Positions 1-7,055 of a stretch of DNA of 14,628 nt are shown one piece after another. How positions within the stretch are numbered: the first letter of the stretch is position 1; each line of letters starts with the position of its first letter. The DNA comes from JALZHR01 sp036389695 (GTDB lineage Bacteria; Acidobacteriota; Blastocatellia; Pyrinomonadales; Pyrinomonadaceae). The DNA lies in contig DASVWG010000485.1 of NCBI GenBank assembly GCA_036389695.1, forward strand, positions 1 through 14,628, written 5' to 3'. The notes under the pieces are model-generated. The model was not told where the DNA came from and ran no database searches. It saw only the letters and a list, made by a program, of their open reading frames with translations. Both the position numbers and the translations under genes were made by a program.

Positions 1-574
1 ATTCGTCAATCTCGCCCCTTATGGAGAGAGTTTTCGGAAAAGGGTGAACGCAGCCTTCAAGATCGAAAATCGCGTATTCATCAGAATAATAAACCGCACC
101 GCGCCTGACCAGTTCCGCCACGAGCGAGGTTTTTCCCTGAAAGCTCCGCGCCGGAATGACAATCGCCAAATCTTTCCACGCCACCACGCCGGCATGCACG
201 AAAACCCGCTCGGGCGCGTATTCCGCCACGGTCAGACGCAGCTGCGTCTCAAAGCCCCGCAGAACGTCCGCGCGCGTGTGATTGCTGGGAACTTCTTTTT
301 CGTTTAAGAAAAACGAATATTCTCCGTCCTTATCCCAAACCAGCGTGAAATGATGCTCAACGTCCGTTTTTTCAATTACCTGAAAACAACCGGGCAAAAC
401 CGCCTGTAAAATTTTTTCAATCGTCCGAAACGCTTCCCGCTCGACGGCGCTAATGCGAATTTTGACGCCGTATGATTCGATATAAATTTCGAATTCGGCA
501 TTCTTTTGCCGTTGCCGATTGGAAACTTCCGTCTTTTTATACGAATTGACAAGAAAATCTTTAGCTCTTCCCAT
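1..574 (-). CDS. HPr kinase-like P-loop protein, partial (C-terminus beyond left edge)
   Basis: This frame is open from an ATG at 572-574 to the window edge; 191 residues are visible and an in-frame stop lies just upstream (584-586), so the start is fixed. Residues 122-171 match the core of HprK-like / PEP-carboxykinase-fold kinases: VFVHAG (124-129), a Walker A of the form ARSFQGKT (142-149), then LVAELVRRG and the acidic YSDEYAIFD segment (163-171), which corresponds to the SDD region that binds metal in HPr kinase. The first 120 residues are charged and do not resemble the HprK N-terminal domain, so this is not a classical HPr kinase of catabolite repression. Such stand-alone HprK-like proteins are known near polysaccharide and peptide-modification genes; their substrate is generally unknown. 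It lies 46 bp downstream of the WbpL-like gene on the same strand and may share its transcript. The fold call is fairly firm; the function is not known. Confidence 0.72.
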   Translation of the reverse strand, partial: MGRAKDFLVNSYKKTEVSNRQRQKNAEFEIYIESYGVKIRISAVEREAFRTIEKILQAVLPGCFQVIEKTDVEHHFTLVWDKDGEYSFFLNEKEVPSNHTRADVLRGFETQLRLTVAEYAPERVFVHAGVVAWKDLAIVIPARSFQGKTSLVAELVRRGAVYYSDEYAIFDLEGCVHPFPKTLSIRGEIDE

Positions 575-620
575 TAGCTGTTTCTAATTAACGTTAAACT
601 AACATTTTATTCGGTTTACG

Positions 621-1643
621 TCAACCATTTTCCTTGCCGTAACATAAAATTATTATGCCCGCGCCGATTGTCGAAGCGAGAAGCACCGGCAAAGCATCCG
701 GCGCGTTCGCCGCCCGCAGCCAGTATAAAACCGCCGCCAGAATGACGGACGATAAAACTCCATACAAAATCGTGACGAATCGATGCGAATAACCGGAAAT
801 TACGAGCCTCTGATAGAGATGCGAGCGGTGCGCCCGCCAGAATTTTTCGCCGCGCAGAAGCCTCCGGAAAAACGTGTATAAAGTGTCGAAAACAAACAGC
901 CAGACCAGAAAAACCGCCGTCGCCGTAAATTTCGGCTGACTGCTGCCCTGCAACTCATTCGCCGCAATCAGCGGAAGAACCGCGAACGTGTAGCCCAGAA
1001 AGGCGCTCCCGACATCGCCCATAAATATCTTCGCGGGCTGCCAGTTATGCATTAAAAATCCGAGATTCGACAAAGCCAGAACGCCGCCCAGAAAGCCCGT
1101 GATTTCCAGATTAAAAAAAAGACCGACCAGAAGCCACCCCGTTCCGGCGGTCAAGCCCTGCGTCCCGGCAATCCCGTCAATCCCGTCCATAAAGTTATAG
1201 GCGTTCGTCAGCCATATAATCCAGAAAAATGTGAGGATTATGCCTATCAAACCCAAATCGATTTCGCCCGCCAGCGGCAGATAAATTTTCTGCCAGCCGC
1301 CGAGCGCGAAAATCGCCAGCGCCGCGCCGATCGCGTGAAACAGAAAACGCAGCGCCGCCGGAACCGATTTTAAATCGTCAAACCAGCTTATGACCGCTAT
1401 CAGAACGGCTCCGCCCAAATAGGCGAAAGAAAACCGGCGAACCGTAAAACCGGCGTAAATTGTATAAAACAAAAGACAAACCAGAACGATGACGAGTCCG
1501 CCGCCGCGCGGCGTCGGGACTGTATGCGAGCTTCTTTCGTTTGGCACGTCGAGAATCTCGCGCCGCACGCTCCAGCGCCGAAAGACGCCGACGCCGAAAT
1601 AAGTCAAAACAAAAGCCGAAATGATAAAGACAATCTGCGTCAT
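621..1643 (-). CDS. wbpL: WbpL/WecA-like undecaprenyl-phosphate HexNAc-1-phosphate transferase
   Basis: A 340-residue polytopic membrane protein of the MraY/WecA/WbpL family, which moves a UDP-activated N-acetyl sugar phosphate onto undecaprenyl phosphate at the inner membrane and so starts O-unit synthesis. The family motifs are all present: the aspartate pair WFDD (87-90), NAYNFMDGIDG (147-157), FMGDVGS (207-213) and the cytoplasmic HRSHLYQR loop (272-279). About ten hydrophobic segments span the chain. I place the start at the ATG at 1641-1643, which overlaps the stop of the preceding SDR gene as ATGA. An upstream in-frame ATG would add 39 residues unlike the family, overlapping the SDR by over 100 bp. 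The partner SDR suggests D-QuiNAc or D-FucNAc as the transferred sugar (WbpL or Rhizobium WreU type). A WecA-like GlcNAc-1-P transferase is the alternative. Confidence 0.9.
   Translation of the reverse strand: MTQIVFIISAFVLTYFGVGVFRRWSVRREILDVPNERSSHTVPTPRGGGLVIVLVCLLFYTIYAGFTVRRFSFAYLGGAVLIAVISWFDDLKSVPAALRFLFHAIGAALAIFALGGWQKIYLPLAGEIDLGLIGIILTFFWIIWLTNAYNFMDGIDGIAGTQGLTAGTGWLLVGLFFNLEITGFLGGVLALSNLGFLMHNWQPAKIFMGDVGSAFLGYTFAVLPLIAANELQGSSQPKFTATAVFLVWLFVFDTLYTFFRRLLRGEKFWRAHRSHLYQRLVISGYSHRFVTILYGVLSSVILAAVLYWLRAANAPDALPVLLASTIGAGIIILCYGKENG
1640..1643 (-). other. ATGA stop-start overlap
   Basis: The TGA stop of the SDR gene (1640-1642) and the ATG start of the WbpL-like gene (1641-1643) share bases as ATGA. 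This decides the WbpL start and suggests translational coupling, so that the nucleotide-sugar enzyme and the transferase that uses its product are made together. Confidence 0.8.
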
Positions 1644-2623
1644 TTCTGTTTCCGGTAATGCGAAGCTTCGCGCCTGATGCCTTCCAGCGGGCTGAACGCA
1701 ATCTGAAATCCGGTTTCCCGCACGATTTTTTCGCCCGAAAAAACATCGTCCGCAAGCCATTTGTCGAGTGTTCCGGCAATTTTCCCAAGCTTTCCGCTGC
1801 CGGACGCTCTGCCGACTAAATGCAGACTTTTTTGCAGGGGCTTGGCGGGAAACCGTATCGGCAGCAAAACGCGTCTGCCCAGAGCTTTTTCTATTTCCGA
1901 GACAATCTCGCGCATCGAAACGGGCGCGGCGGTCACGTTGTAAATATTGATTTTATTATTTTTCGTTTTTTGGAAATTTTCGACAAAATACAGGCAAGCG
2001 CGCGCGACATCGGTTTTATAAACCAGACTTTTCGAGTTTTCGCCGCTGCCGATCCATACAAAATATCTTCTATCAATCGCCCTGATTAAACGCGCGACGT
2101 TTCCTTTGTCGTTTTCGCCGATGATGACGGACGGGCGCAGAATCGTCAAATCTATGGAGTTTTTCGCACAGATTTCGGCGGCGACCTGTTCGCCTTCCAG
2201 CTTGCTTTCCGCATAAAATCCTTCGGGCTGGCATGGCAAATCTTCTTGAAATTTAACCTGCGGCGTTTGTTTCGCCTTGCCGTAAACCGCAACCGAGCTT
2301 ATCGATATAAATTTCGAGGCTCCGAGCTTCGCCGCCAGATTCGCCGCGCTGCGCGTGCCTTCGACGTTTATTTTCCGAAACTTTTCCGCCGCGGCTGCTC
2401 TGAATTGATGCGCCAGTCCCGCCGCGTGAATAATCGCATCGACGCGCCCGATTTTTTCTAATTTCGAAAAGCCTTCCGCATCGGTCAAATCGGCTGGAAA
2501 ATAATTCGCCGAATCCGCTTGCGGGCTTCTTCCGGTCGTGTAAACCTCGTAATCGTTTTGTAAAAGCTCCGCGACGATGGCTCTGCCCAGAAAACCCGTC
2601 GCGCCCGTGACTAAAACTTTCAT
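1640..2623 (-). CDS. Extended-SDR nucleotide-sugar epimerase/reductase (WbpV/WbjF/WreQ-like)
   Basis: A 327-residue soluble extended short-chain dehydrogenase. The N-terminus carries the NAD(P)-binding GATGFLG (7-13), HAAG (66-69), the catalytic serine region SISSVAVYG (107-115) and the active-site pair Y137xxxK141; the C-terminal half is the sugar-nucleotide domain. Length and motifs fit UDP-sugar epimerase/reductases. In P. aeruginosa O11 and Rhizobium clusters, a gene of this type sits directly before the WbpL/WreU transferase and is thought or shown to reduce the 4-keto sugar made by a WbpM-type dehydratase to UDP-D-FucNAc or UDP-D-QuiNAc. The same gene pair, coupled by an ATGA overlap, is seen here, so a 4-reductase is my preferred reading. 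A UDP-HexNAc 4-epimerase is the alternative. The ATG at 2621-2623 is the only plausible start; it has no clear Shine-Dalgarno sequence. Confidence 0.82.
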   Translation of the reverse strand: MKVLVTGATGFLGRAIVAELLQNDYEVYTTGRSPQADSANYFPADLTDAEGFSKLEKIGRVDAIIHAAGLAHQFRAAAAEKFRKINVEGTRSAANLAAKLGASKFISISSVAVYGKAKQTPQVKFQEDLPCQPEGFYAESKLEGEQVAAEICAKNSIDLTILRPSVIIGENDKGNVARLIRAIDRRYFVWIGSGENSKSLVYKTDVARACLYFVENFQKTKNNKINIYNVTAAPVSMREIVSEIEKALGRRVLLPIRFPAKPLQKSLHLVGRASGSGKLGKIAGTLDKWLADDVFSGEKIVRETGFQIAFSPLEGIRREASHYRKQK

Positions 2624-2653
2624 AAGCTTTTTACAAAATTTCTCAATACCTGT

Positions 2654-3886
2654 TTATTTCAGCTCTTCCAAATATCTCGAAACGGCTTTTTCCAGCGAAT
2701 ATTTTTCGACGGCTGCCGCGCGTGCGCGCGCGCCCATCTCCGCAAGATTTTCGCGCTCGGCATAAATTCGATAAATCGTTTCCAGAAGCTTTTCCGGCTC
2801 GTTCGGCGCGACAGTCCAGCCGACTCTGTCTTCCCCGACCACGCGCGCCAGTTCCGAATCCGCCTCGGTCAAAGCCAGCATCGGCTTGCCGACGGCTAAA
2901 ATATTATACGTCCGCGAAGGCATGGAAACGCCCCGCATTTTTTTAATGAGCGAGACGAGCGCCACGTCGCAGGCATTCAGAAAAACGTTCTGCTCGCTGC
3001 GCGGGCGCGGGTCCAGAAGCGTCACGTTGCGCAGATTTTTTTCGACCGCTTCTCTTTCCAGCCATTTTCTTTTCACGCCCGCGCCGAGAAAAACAAAATG
3101 AAATCTTTCGTCGTCCCGCAGTCTTTCCGCGCACCAGACGATCGATTCCAAATCGTTCGGGTAACCCATATTTCCCGCATACAGAAAAACGAATTTTTCC
3201 GATATATTCAGCTCCTGCAAAAGCCTGTTTTCCGCGCGCGGCTTCGGTTCGACGGTTTCCAGCTCAGACCAGTTCGGAATCGTCGCAATCGGAATGTCCA
3301 GCCCTTTGGTTTTCTCTGCCACCAGTTCTTTCATATCGCGCCCGACGACGATGATTTTGCTCGCGTATTTGTAAAGCCAGCGGTTGAAAAAGCCCAGAAA
3401 TTTAACCGGCAGCGAATCCGGTTTCGTTTTTCCGACGGCAATCAGAATTTCCGGATAATTATCGTGAATCAAAAGAGTGTAAGCCGCGCCGCGCAAAAGC
3501 GCCGCCAGCGCCGTGATAAAAGGCAGGCTCGGCGGCGCTGTGACGACCAGAATGCGGTCGCCTTTTTTAAATTTAACGAGCGCTTTAAAAAAAATCGTCA
3601 CGCCGAGCGTCAGCATATTTATCAGGCGAAACGGGATGACGTTTTTGTCCAGCCGCGTCGCCATACAGCGAAAAATTTCGACGCCTTTATAAATCTCGTG
3701 CCCCGGCGCGGAAATGCCTCGATACAAATAATTAGGCTGCCCGCACAAAACCTTAACCTCGAAATCCCCGGCTAAGCCTTCGGCGGTACAAGTCAGGTAA
3801 TATCCGGTCGAAGTCATCTCCGGACGATAAAGCTCCGTGACGACCCAGAGCGTTGGCGGTTTGGTTGTTTCTTTCCCTTTGCTCAC
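2654..3886 (-). CDS. wbuB: GT4 glycosyltransferase, WbuB/WbjE-like
   Basis: A 410-residue GT-B fold glycosyltransferase of family GT4. The N-terminal domain begins with LWVVTELYRPE (13-23) and contains the HDNYPE segment (141-146) typical of the WbuB group. The C-terminal domain has FLYAGNMG (234-241) and the nucleotide-binding loop SMPSRTYNILAVGKP (321-335), which in this group takes the place of a classical EX7E signature. WbuB proteins are annotated as L-FucNAc transferases and are encoded beside UDP-6-deoxy-L-HexNAc synthesis genes, as here, so it probably adds the L-sugar made by the three genes just upstream. Its start is a GTG (3884-3886) immediately after the TAA of the 2-epimerase gene (3887-3889), with no spacer and no visible Shine-Dalgarno, suggesting coupled translation. 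No in-frame ATG is available before the first beta strand. The exact donor and acceptor are inferred. Confidence 0.85.
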   Translation of the reverse strand: MSKGKETTKPPTLWVVTELYRPEMTSTGYYLTCTAEGLAGDFEVKVLCGQPNYLYRGISAPGHEIYKGVEIFRCMATRLDKNVIPFRLINMLTLGVTIFFKALVKFKKGDRILVVTAPPSLPFITALAALLRGAAYTLLIHDNYPEILIAVGKTKPDSLPVKFLGFFNRWLYKYASKIIVVGRDMKELVAEKTKGLDIPIATIPNWSELETVEPKPRAENRLLQELNISEKFVFLYAGNMGYPNDLESIVWCAERLRDDERFHFVFLGAGVKRKWLEREAVEKNLRNVTLLDPRPRSEQNVFLNACDVALVSLIKKMRGVSMPSRTYNILAVGKPMLALTEADSELARVVGEDRVGWTVAPNEPEKLLETIYRIYAERENLAEMGARARAAAVEKYSLEKAVSRYLEELK

Positions 3887-4987
3887 TTATGAAACGTGTT
3901 TTCTCAGGCTCGTATAGCCCAGAACGATTTTGCTGACCGTCTGCGAGACGTTCTCCGCCAGATATTCTTTCGGCGCAACCCAGTTTGCCGGCTGCGAAAG
4001 CGCCAGCTCGACGCAGCGCAGAATGCTTTCGGTTTCCGCGCCGCTCAAAATGTTGCTGCCCGCTTCGATTGTTTCCGGTCTTTCAGTCACGTCGCGCAAA
4101 GTGACGTTCGGAATGCCGAAAATCGCGCACTCTTCCTGCACCGTTCCGCTGTCGGTCAAAACCGCGAGCGCGTTTTTCTCCAGTTTCACGAAATCGAAAA
4201 AGCCCAGTGGATTCAGCATCTTTATTTTTTCCGATTCCGGCTGCAAGCCGAACTGCGCCAGCTTTTCCGCCGTGCGCGGATGAACGCTGACGAGCATCGG
4301 CTTATCGAATTTTTCGACCGTCTGCGAAAGCCCTTGCAGAATTTTTTGCAGCCTTTCCATCAAATCGACATTCTCCGCGCGATGCAGAGTGACCAGAAAA
4401 TATTCATACTCTTTGACGCCGAATTGTTCGAGAGCGTCGCTGGCGTCGATTTTCTCCGCATATGTCTGCAAAACTTCATTTATCGGATTTCCGGTCACGT
4501 AAATCCGCTCGCGCTCGATGCCTTCGCGCACCAGATTCTCTTTGCTGCGTTCCGTGTAAGGCAGCAAAAACGCGCTCGAATGGTCGACAATCCGGCGGTT
4601 GACTTCTTCCGGCACGCGGTTGTCGTAGCACCGGTTTCCCGCTTCCATATGAAACACGGGAATGCCGCGCCGCGCCGCGACAATCGCGGTCAGAGCGCTG
4701 TTCGTATCGCCTAAAATCAAAACGCGGTCGGGATTTGTTTCCGACAAAACTTCGTCGGTTTTCGTCAAAATCTGCCCGATTTGCTCGCCGAAGCTGTTTG
4801 CCTTGATGCCGAAATGATAATCGGGCGTCCGCACCTCCAAATCGCGCAAAAAAATGTCGCTCAGGCTTTCGTGATAATTCTGCCCGGTGTGAAGGGTGAC
4901 GTGCTCGCAGTTCTGGTCGAGAATTTTCATAATCAGACTCAGACGGATTATCTCCGGTCTGGTTCCGAAAATCGTTAATACTTTCAT
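3887..4987 (-). CDS. wbjD: WecB-family UDP-HexNAc 2-epimerase (WbjD/Cap5G/WbvD-like)
   Basis: A 366-residue cytoplasmic enzyme of the non-hydrolysing UDP-GlcNAc 2-epimerase family. Motifs in order: FGTRPEIIRL (7-16), HTGQNY (33-38), LGDTNS (92-97), HMEAGNR (113-119), RVPEEVNRRIVDH (124-136), TLHRAEN (200-206) and LTDSGTVQEE (277-286). Residues matching the known catalytic Asp, Glu and His (D94, E115, H202) are kept. In WbjD, Cap5G and WbvD the same fold epimerises C-2 of a 6-deoxy-L-HexNAc as the last step to UDP-L-FucNAc or UDP-L-QuiNAc. The location directly after the CapE-like dehydratase and near a reductase supports that role over WecB-type ManNAc synthesis. The ATG at 4985-4987 follows the dehydratase stop by 16 bp; the leader is a run of A and T with no Shine-Dalgarno. 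Confidence 0.88.
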   Translation of the reverse strand: MKVLTIFGTRPEIIRLSLIMKILDQNCEHVTLHTGQNYHESLSDIFLRDLEVRTPDYHFGIKANSFGEQIGQILTKTDEVLSETNPDRVLILGDTNSALTAIVAARRGIPVFHMEAGNRCYDNRVPEEVNRRIVDHSSAFLLPYTERSKENLVREGIERERIYVTGNPINEVLQTYAEKIDASDALEQFGVKEYEYFLVTLHRAENVDLMERLQKILQGLSQTVEKFDKPMLVSVHPRTAEKLAQFGLQPESEKIKMLNPLGFFDFVKLEKNALAVLTDSGTVQEECAIFGIPNVTLRDVTERPETIEAGSNILSGAETESILRCVELALSQPANWVAPKEYLAENVSQTVSKIVLGYTSLRKHVS

Positions 4988-5003
4988 ACAAAATAAAAAA
5001 ATT

Positions 5004-6047
5004 TTAAGCGTTCATAAAAGCGGCGATTTCCGAATTTGCGCCGCCGAGCAGAGTTTTCAAATCTTCGACCGAGATATTATCGTCTTTCGAAGAGTACTCG
5101 CTCGTCAAGGCGGGCGTAAATTCTTCTTTTTCACGAAGTTCCGGCAAAACGGGCATAATCACGTAATAGCCGTTTCGCTCGACGGTGCGGTGAATTTCCT
5201 CTTCGGAAACCATTATTTCGTGAATTTTTTCGCCCGGGCGAATTCCCGTATAAACAATCGGCAAATCCTTTTCGCCCATCAAAGCCTTCGCCAAATCGGT
5301 AATTCTCGCCGCCGGAACTTTCGGAATATAAGTCTCGCCGCGTTTGCCGTCTTTCAAGCACGCGAAAACCGTATCGACGGCTCTGTCCAGACTCAAAAGA
5401 AACCGCGTCATTTCCGGCAGCGTCACGGTCAGCGGCTGATTTCTGCGCACCTGTTCGACAAACAGTGGGACAATCGAACCGCGTGAGGCGATAACGTTGC
5501 CGTAACGCACGCAGGCAAACGAAGTCTGCGGGCAATCGCGGTTTGCCTCGATTAAAATTCTCTCTTGCAAGGCTTTCGTCATGCCCATGACGTTAATGGG
5601 TTTACAGGCTTTATCGGTCGAAATGCCGATGACCCGCTCGACCGGAAGATTGTTTTCGCGAATCGCCCGCGCGACGTTTTCCGCGCCGTAGATATTGGTC
5701 AAAACGGCTTCAAACGGAAAATATTCGCACGACGGAACCTGTTTTAAAGCCGCCGCGTTAAAGACGACGTCCGCCTCGCGCATCGCCGCCAGAACGGAAG
5801 AATAATTCCTTACGTCGCCGATGCGAAAAGTCAGCAGATCCATCGAATCCTGATAAATAACATCGTCGGTCGCGGTTCTCCGGTGCAAATATTCGAGCCG
5901 CATATAATGCTGTTTGGCTTCGTCGCGCGAAAAAACGGTGATTCGCGCGGGCATTCCCATTTCGCCCGTTAGCAGACGTCTCACTAATGTCTGACCGAGC
6001 GAGCCCGTGCCGCCCGTAACTAAAATTCTTTTTCCTTCTAAGTTCAT
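5004..6047 (-). CDS. wbjB: UDP-GlcNAc 4,6-dehydratase/5-epimerase (CapE/WbjB/FnlA-like)
   Basis: A 347-residue extended SDR that removes water across C4-C6 of UDP-GlcNAc and inverts C-5, giving the 4-keto-6-deoxy-L sugar precursor. The NAD(P) loop is TGGTGSLG (11-18). FNAAALKQVPSCE (96-108) and GISTDKACKP (141-150) are typical of the polysaccharide dehydratase family. The active-site tyrosine of YxxxK is replaced by methionine: VMGMTK places M154 and K158 in those positions. Met in place of Tyr is known in CapE, so this supports the family call rather than implying a broken enzyme. PGEKIHEIM (276-284) is also typical of the family. The protein is soluble and lacks the membrane domain of WbpM/CapD, which matches the short 5-inverting group. 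It starts 12 bp after the RmlD-like gene and is followed by the 2-epimerase, so the three genes form a pathway module. Confidence 0.9.
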   Translation of the reverse strand: MNLEGKRILVTGGTGSLGQTLVRRLLTGEMGMPARITVFSRDEAKQHYMRLEYLHRRTATDDVIYQDSMDLLTFRIGDVRNYSSVLAAMREADVVFNAAALKQVPSCEYFPFEAVLTNIYGAENVARAIRENNLPVERVIGISTDKACKPINVMGMTKALQERILIEANRDCPQTSFACVRYGNVIASRGSIVPLFVEQVRRNQPLTVTLPEMTRFLLSLDRAVDTVFACLKDGKRGETYIPKVPAARITDLAKALMGEKDLPIVYTGIRPGEKIHEIMVSEEEIHRTVERNGYYVIMPVLPELREKEEFTPALTSEYSSKDDNISVEDLKTLLGGANSEIAAFMNA

Positions 6048-6059
6048 TTATTATCGCTT

Positions 6060-6953
6060 TTATACAGTAATTAATTGTTTTCTGATTCGCTCGTACGGAA
6101 ACGAATCGGCAGCCATTTTTTTTATCATTTCTTCCCAGCTTTCGGGCGCAAATCCGGTCGCCCGTCTGAATTTCGCCGAGTTGAGACTCCGGTCGATTTT
6201 GAAATCGTCGAAAGGCTCGATTTCAACATCCAGATTATAAGCATCGCGAATGAGGCAAAGCAGTCGATATTTATCAATCGGCTCGCTCGAAACGTGATAA
6301 AGCCCGCTTAAATTCTGTCGATTAACAATCAAATCGGCGATTATTTCCGCTAACACAATGGTCGGAAAACCGGAATAGATGGCGTTCGTGAATCCTCTGA
6401 CTTTCCCGCCGCGATTGCTCAGAAACCATTCTACCAGACTATGCGCCGTTTCCAGTTCGCGCCCGATGATGGATGTGCGAATCGTCAGACAATTTTCCGC
6501 CACGACCTCGCCCAGATTCTTGCTCTTGCCATATACATCCTCGGCATCGGACACGTCTTCTTCGCTGTAATTTCCTCTTTTGCCGTTAAACACGCAGTCG
6601 GTGCTGACGGTTATCAAACACGCGTTATTTTCCAGCGCCATCTCCGCCAGACGATGCGGAAAAATCGAATTCACGGTCAATGTTTTTATAACATTTTTTG
6701 AAGTCGGCAGCTGCTTAATAAGACCGATGCCGTTAACAATCACATCGGGCTGAGAAATTTTTATCGCCTGCCGTACGGATTCGATATTTTCAACTTCCAC
6801 CGGACAGATTACCTTATCTTTTTTAAACAATCCGGCGCTTTCATATCTTAAAAAATCGGTTCTGACCGTCGCATAAACTTCGAATTTGCCCTGCCATTGC
6901 TCGACGAGCTTATGTCCGAGCATTCCGGTACCGCCAAATATTAAAATTCTCAT
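6060..6953 (-). CDS. RmlD-like nucleotide-sugar 4-reductase (WbvR/QnlB-like)
   Basis: A 297-residue SDR related to dTDP-4-dehydrorhamnose reductase. It has FGGTGMLG (6-13), NGIGLIKQ (74-81), the VSTDCVFNG segment (116-124) that is a hallmark of RmlD, the catalytic Y141xxxK145, and a C-terminal part with DRSLNSAKF (254-262). It is too short for CapF/WbjC, which carries an extra C-terminal cupin domain and is about 370 residues; here the chain ends right after the SDR fold. RmlD-type partners of CapE-like enzymes are known from the UDP-L-RhaNAc/UDP-L-QuiNAc route (WbvB-WbvR-WbvD in Vibrio cholerae O37). I therefore infer reduction of the 4-keto group to UDP-L-RhaNAc, with the 2-epimerase giving UDP-L-QuiNAc. 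It is the first gene of the six-gene unit after a 102-bp gap and has a good ribosome-binding site. It is more A+T-rich than the genes downstream. I saw no convincing promoter in the gap. Confidence 0.83.
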   Translation of the reverse strand: MRILIFGGTGMLGHKLVEQWQGKFEVYATVRTDFLRYESAGLFKKDKVICPVEVENIESVRQAIKISQPDVIVNGIGLIKQLPTSKNVIKTLTVNSIFPHRLAEMALENNACLITVSTDCVFNGKRGNYSEEDVSDAEDVYGKSKNLGEVVAENCLTIRTSIIGRELETAHSLVEWFLSNRGGKVRGFTNAIYSGFPTIVLAEIIADLIVNRQNLSGLYHVSSEPIDKYRLLCLIRDAYNLDVEIEPFDDFKIDRSLNSAKFRRATGFAPESWEEMIKKMAADSFPYERIRKQLITV

Positions 6954-6959
6954 TCAAAT

Positions 6960-6965
6960 TCCCTT
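6960..6965 (-). promoter_or_regulatory. Ribosome-binding site of the RmlD-like gene
   Basis: The mRNA reads AAGGGA six bases before the ATG at 6951-6953. It is one of the few clear Shine-Dalgarno sequences in the window and marks the first gene of the downstream unit as independently translated. Confidence 0.6.
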
Positions 6966-7055
6966 AAAGCTTTGTCTTAACTGTCTGCGCGCCGACGCCT
7001 AAAAATTATTTTAATCCGGTAAACTCAAATATATGATTACTTACATTTATATTAT

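Noticed and set aside
588..597. Perfect 10-bp palindrome TTAACGTTAA between the WbpL-like and HprK-like genes
   Set aside because: It is short and A+T-rich, has no T tract and no known operator match, so it is not supported as a site.
1644..1760. N-terminal extension of the WbpL-like protein from an upstream ATG
   Set aside because: It lies inside the SDR gene in another frame, and its 39 residues are unlike a membrane-protein start. The ATGA overlap gives a natural start.
3896..4714. Long plus-strand open frame (272 codons) opposite the 2-epimerase gene, and a similar 225-codon one at 3098-3775
   Set aside because: Both lie wholly opposite well-recognised genes, are rich in Arg, Phe and Gln as expected for the reverse complement of Lys/Glu/Ala-rich coding sequence, and show no family motif.
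5463..5473. Loss of the catalytic Tyr in the CapE-like dehydratase as a sign of an inactive enzyme (whole gene 5004-6047)
   Set aside because: Met in place of Tyr in this motif is a known feature of the CapE group, so the enzyme is probably active.
6954..7055. Promoter in the 102-bp gap before the RmlD-like gene
   Set aside because: The stretch is A+T-rich, but I found no -35/-10 pair with acceptable spacing; a promoter may exist but cannot be shown from the sequence.
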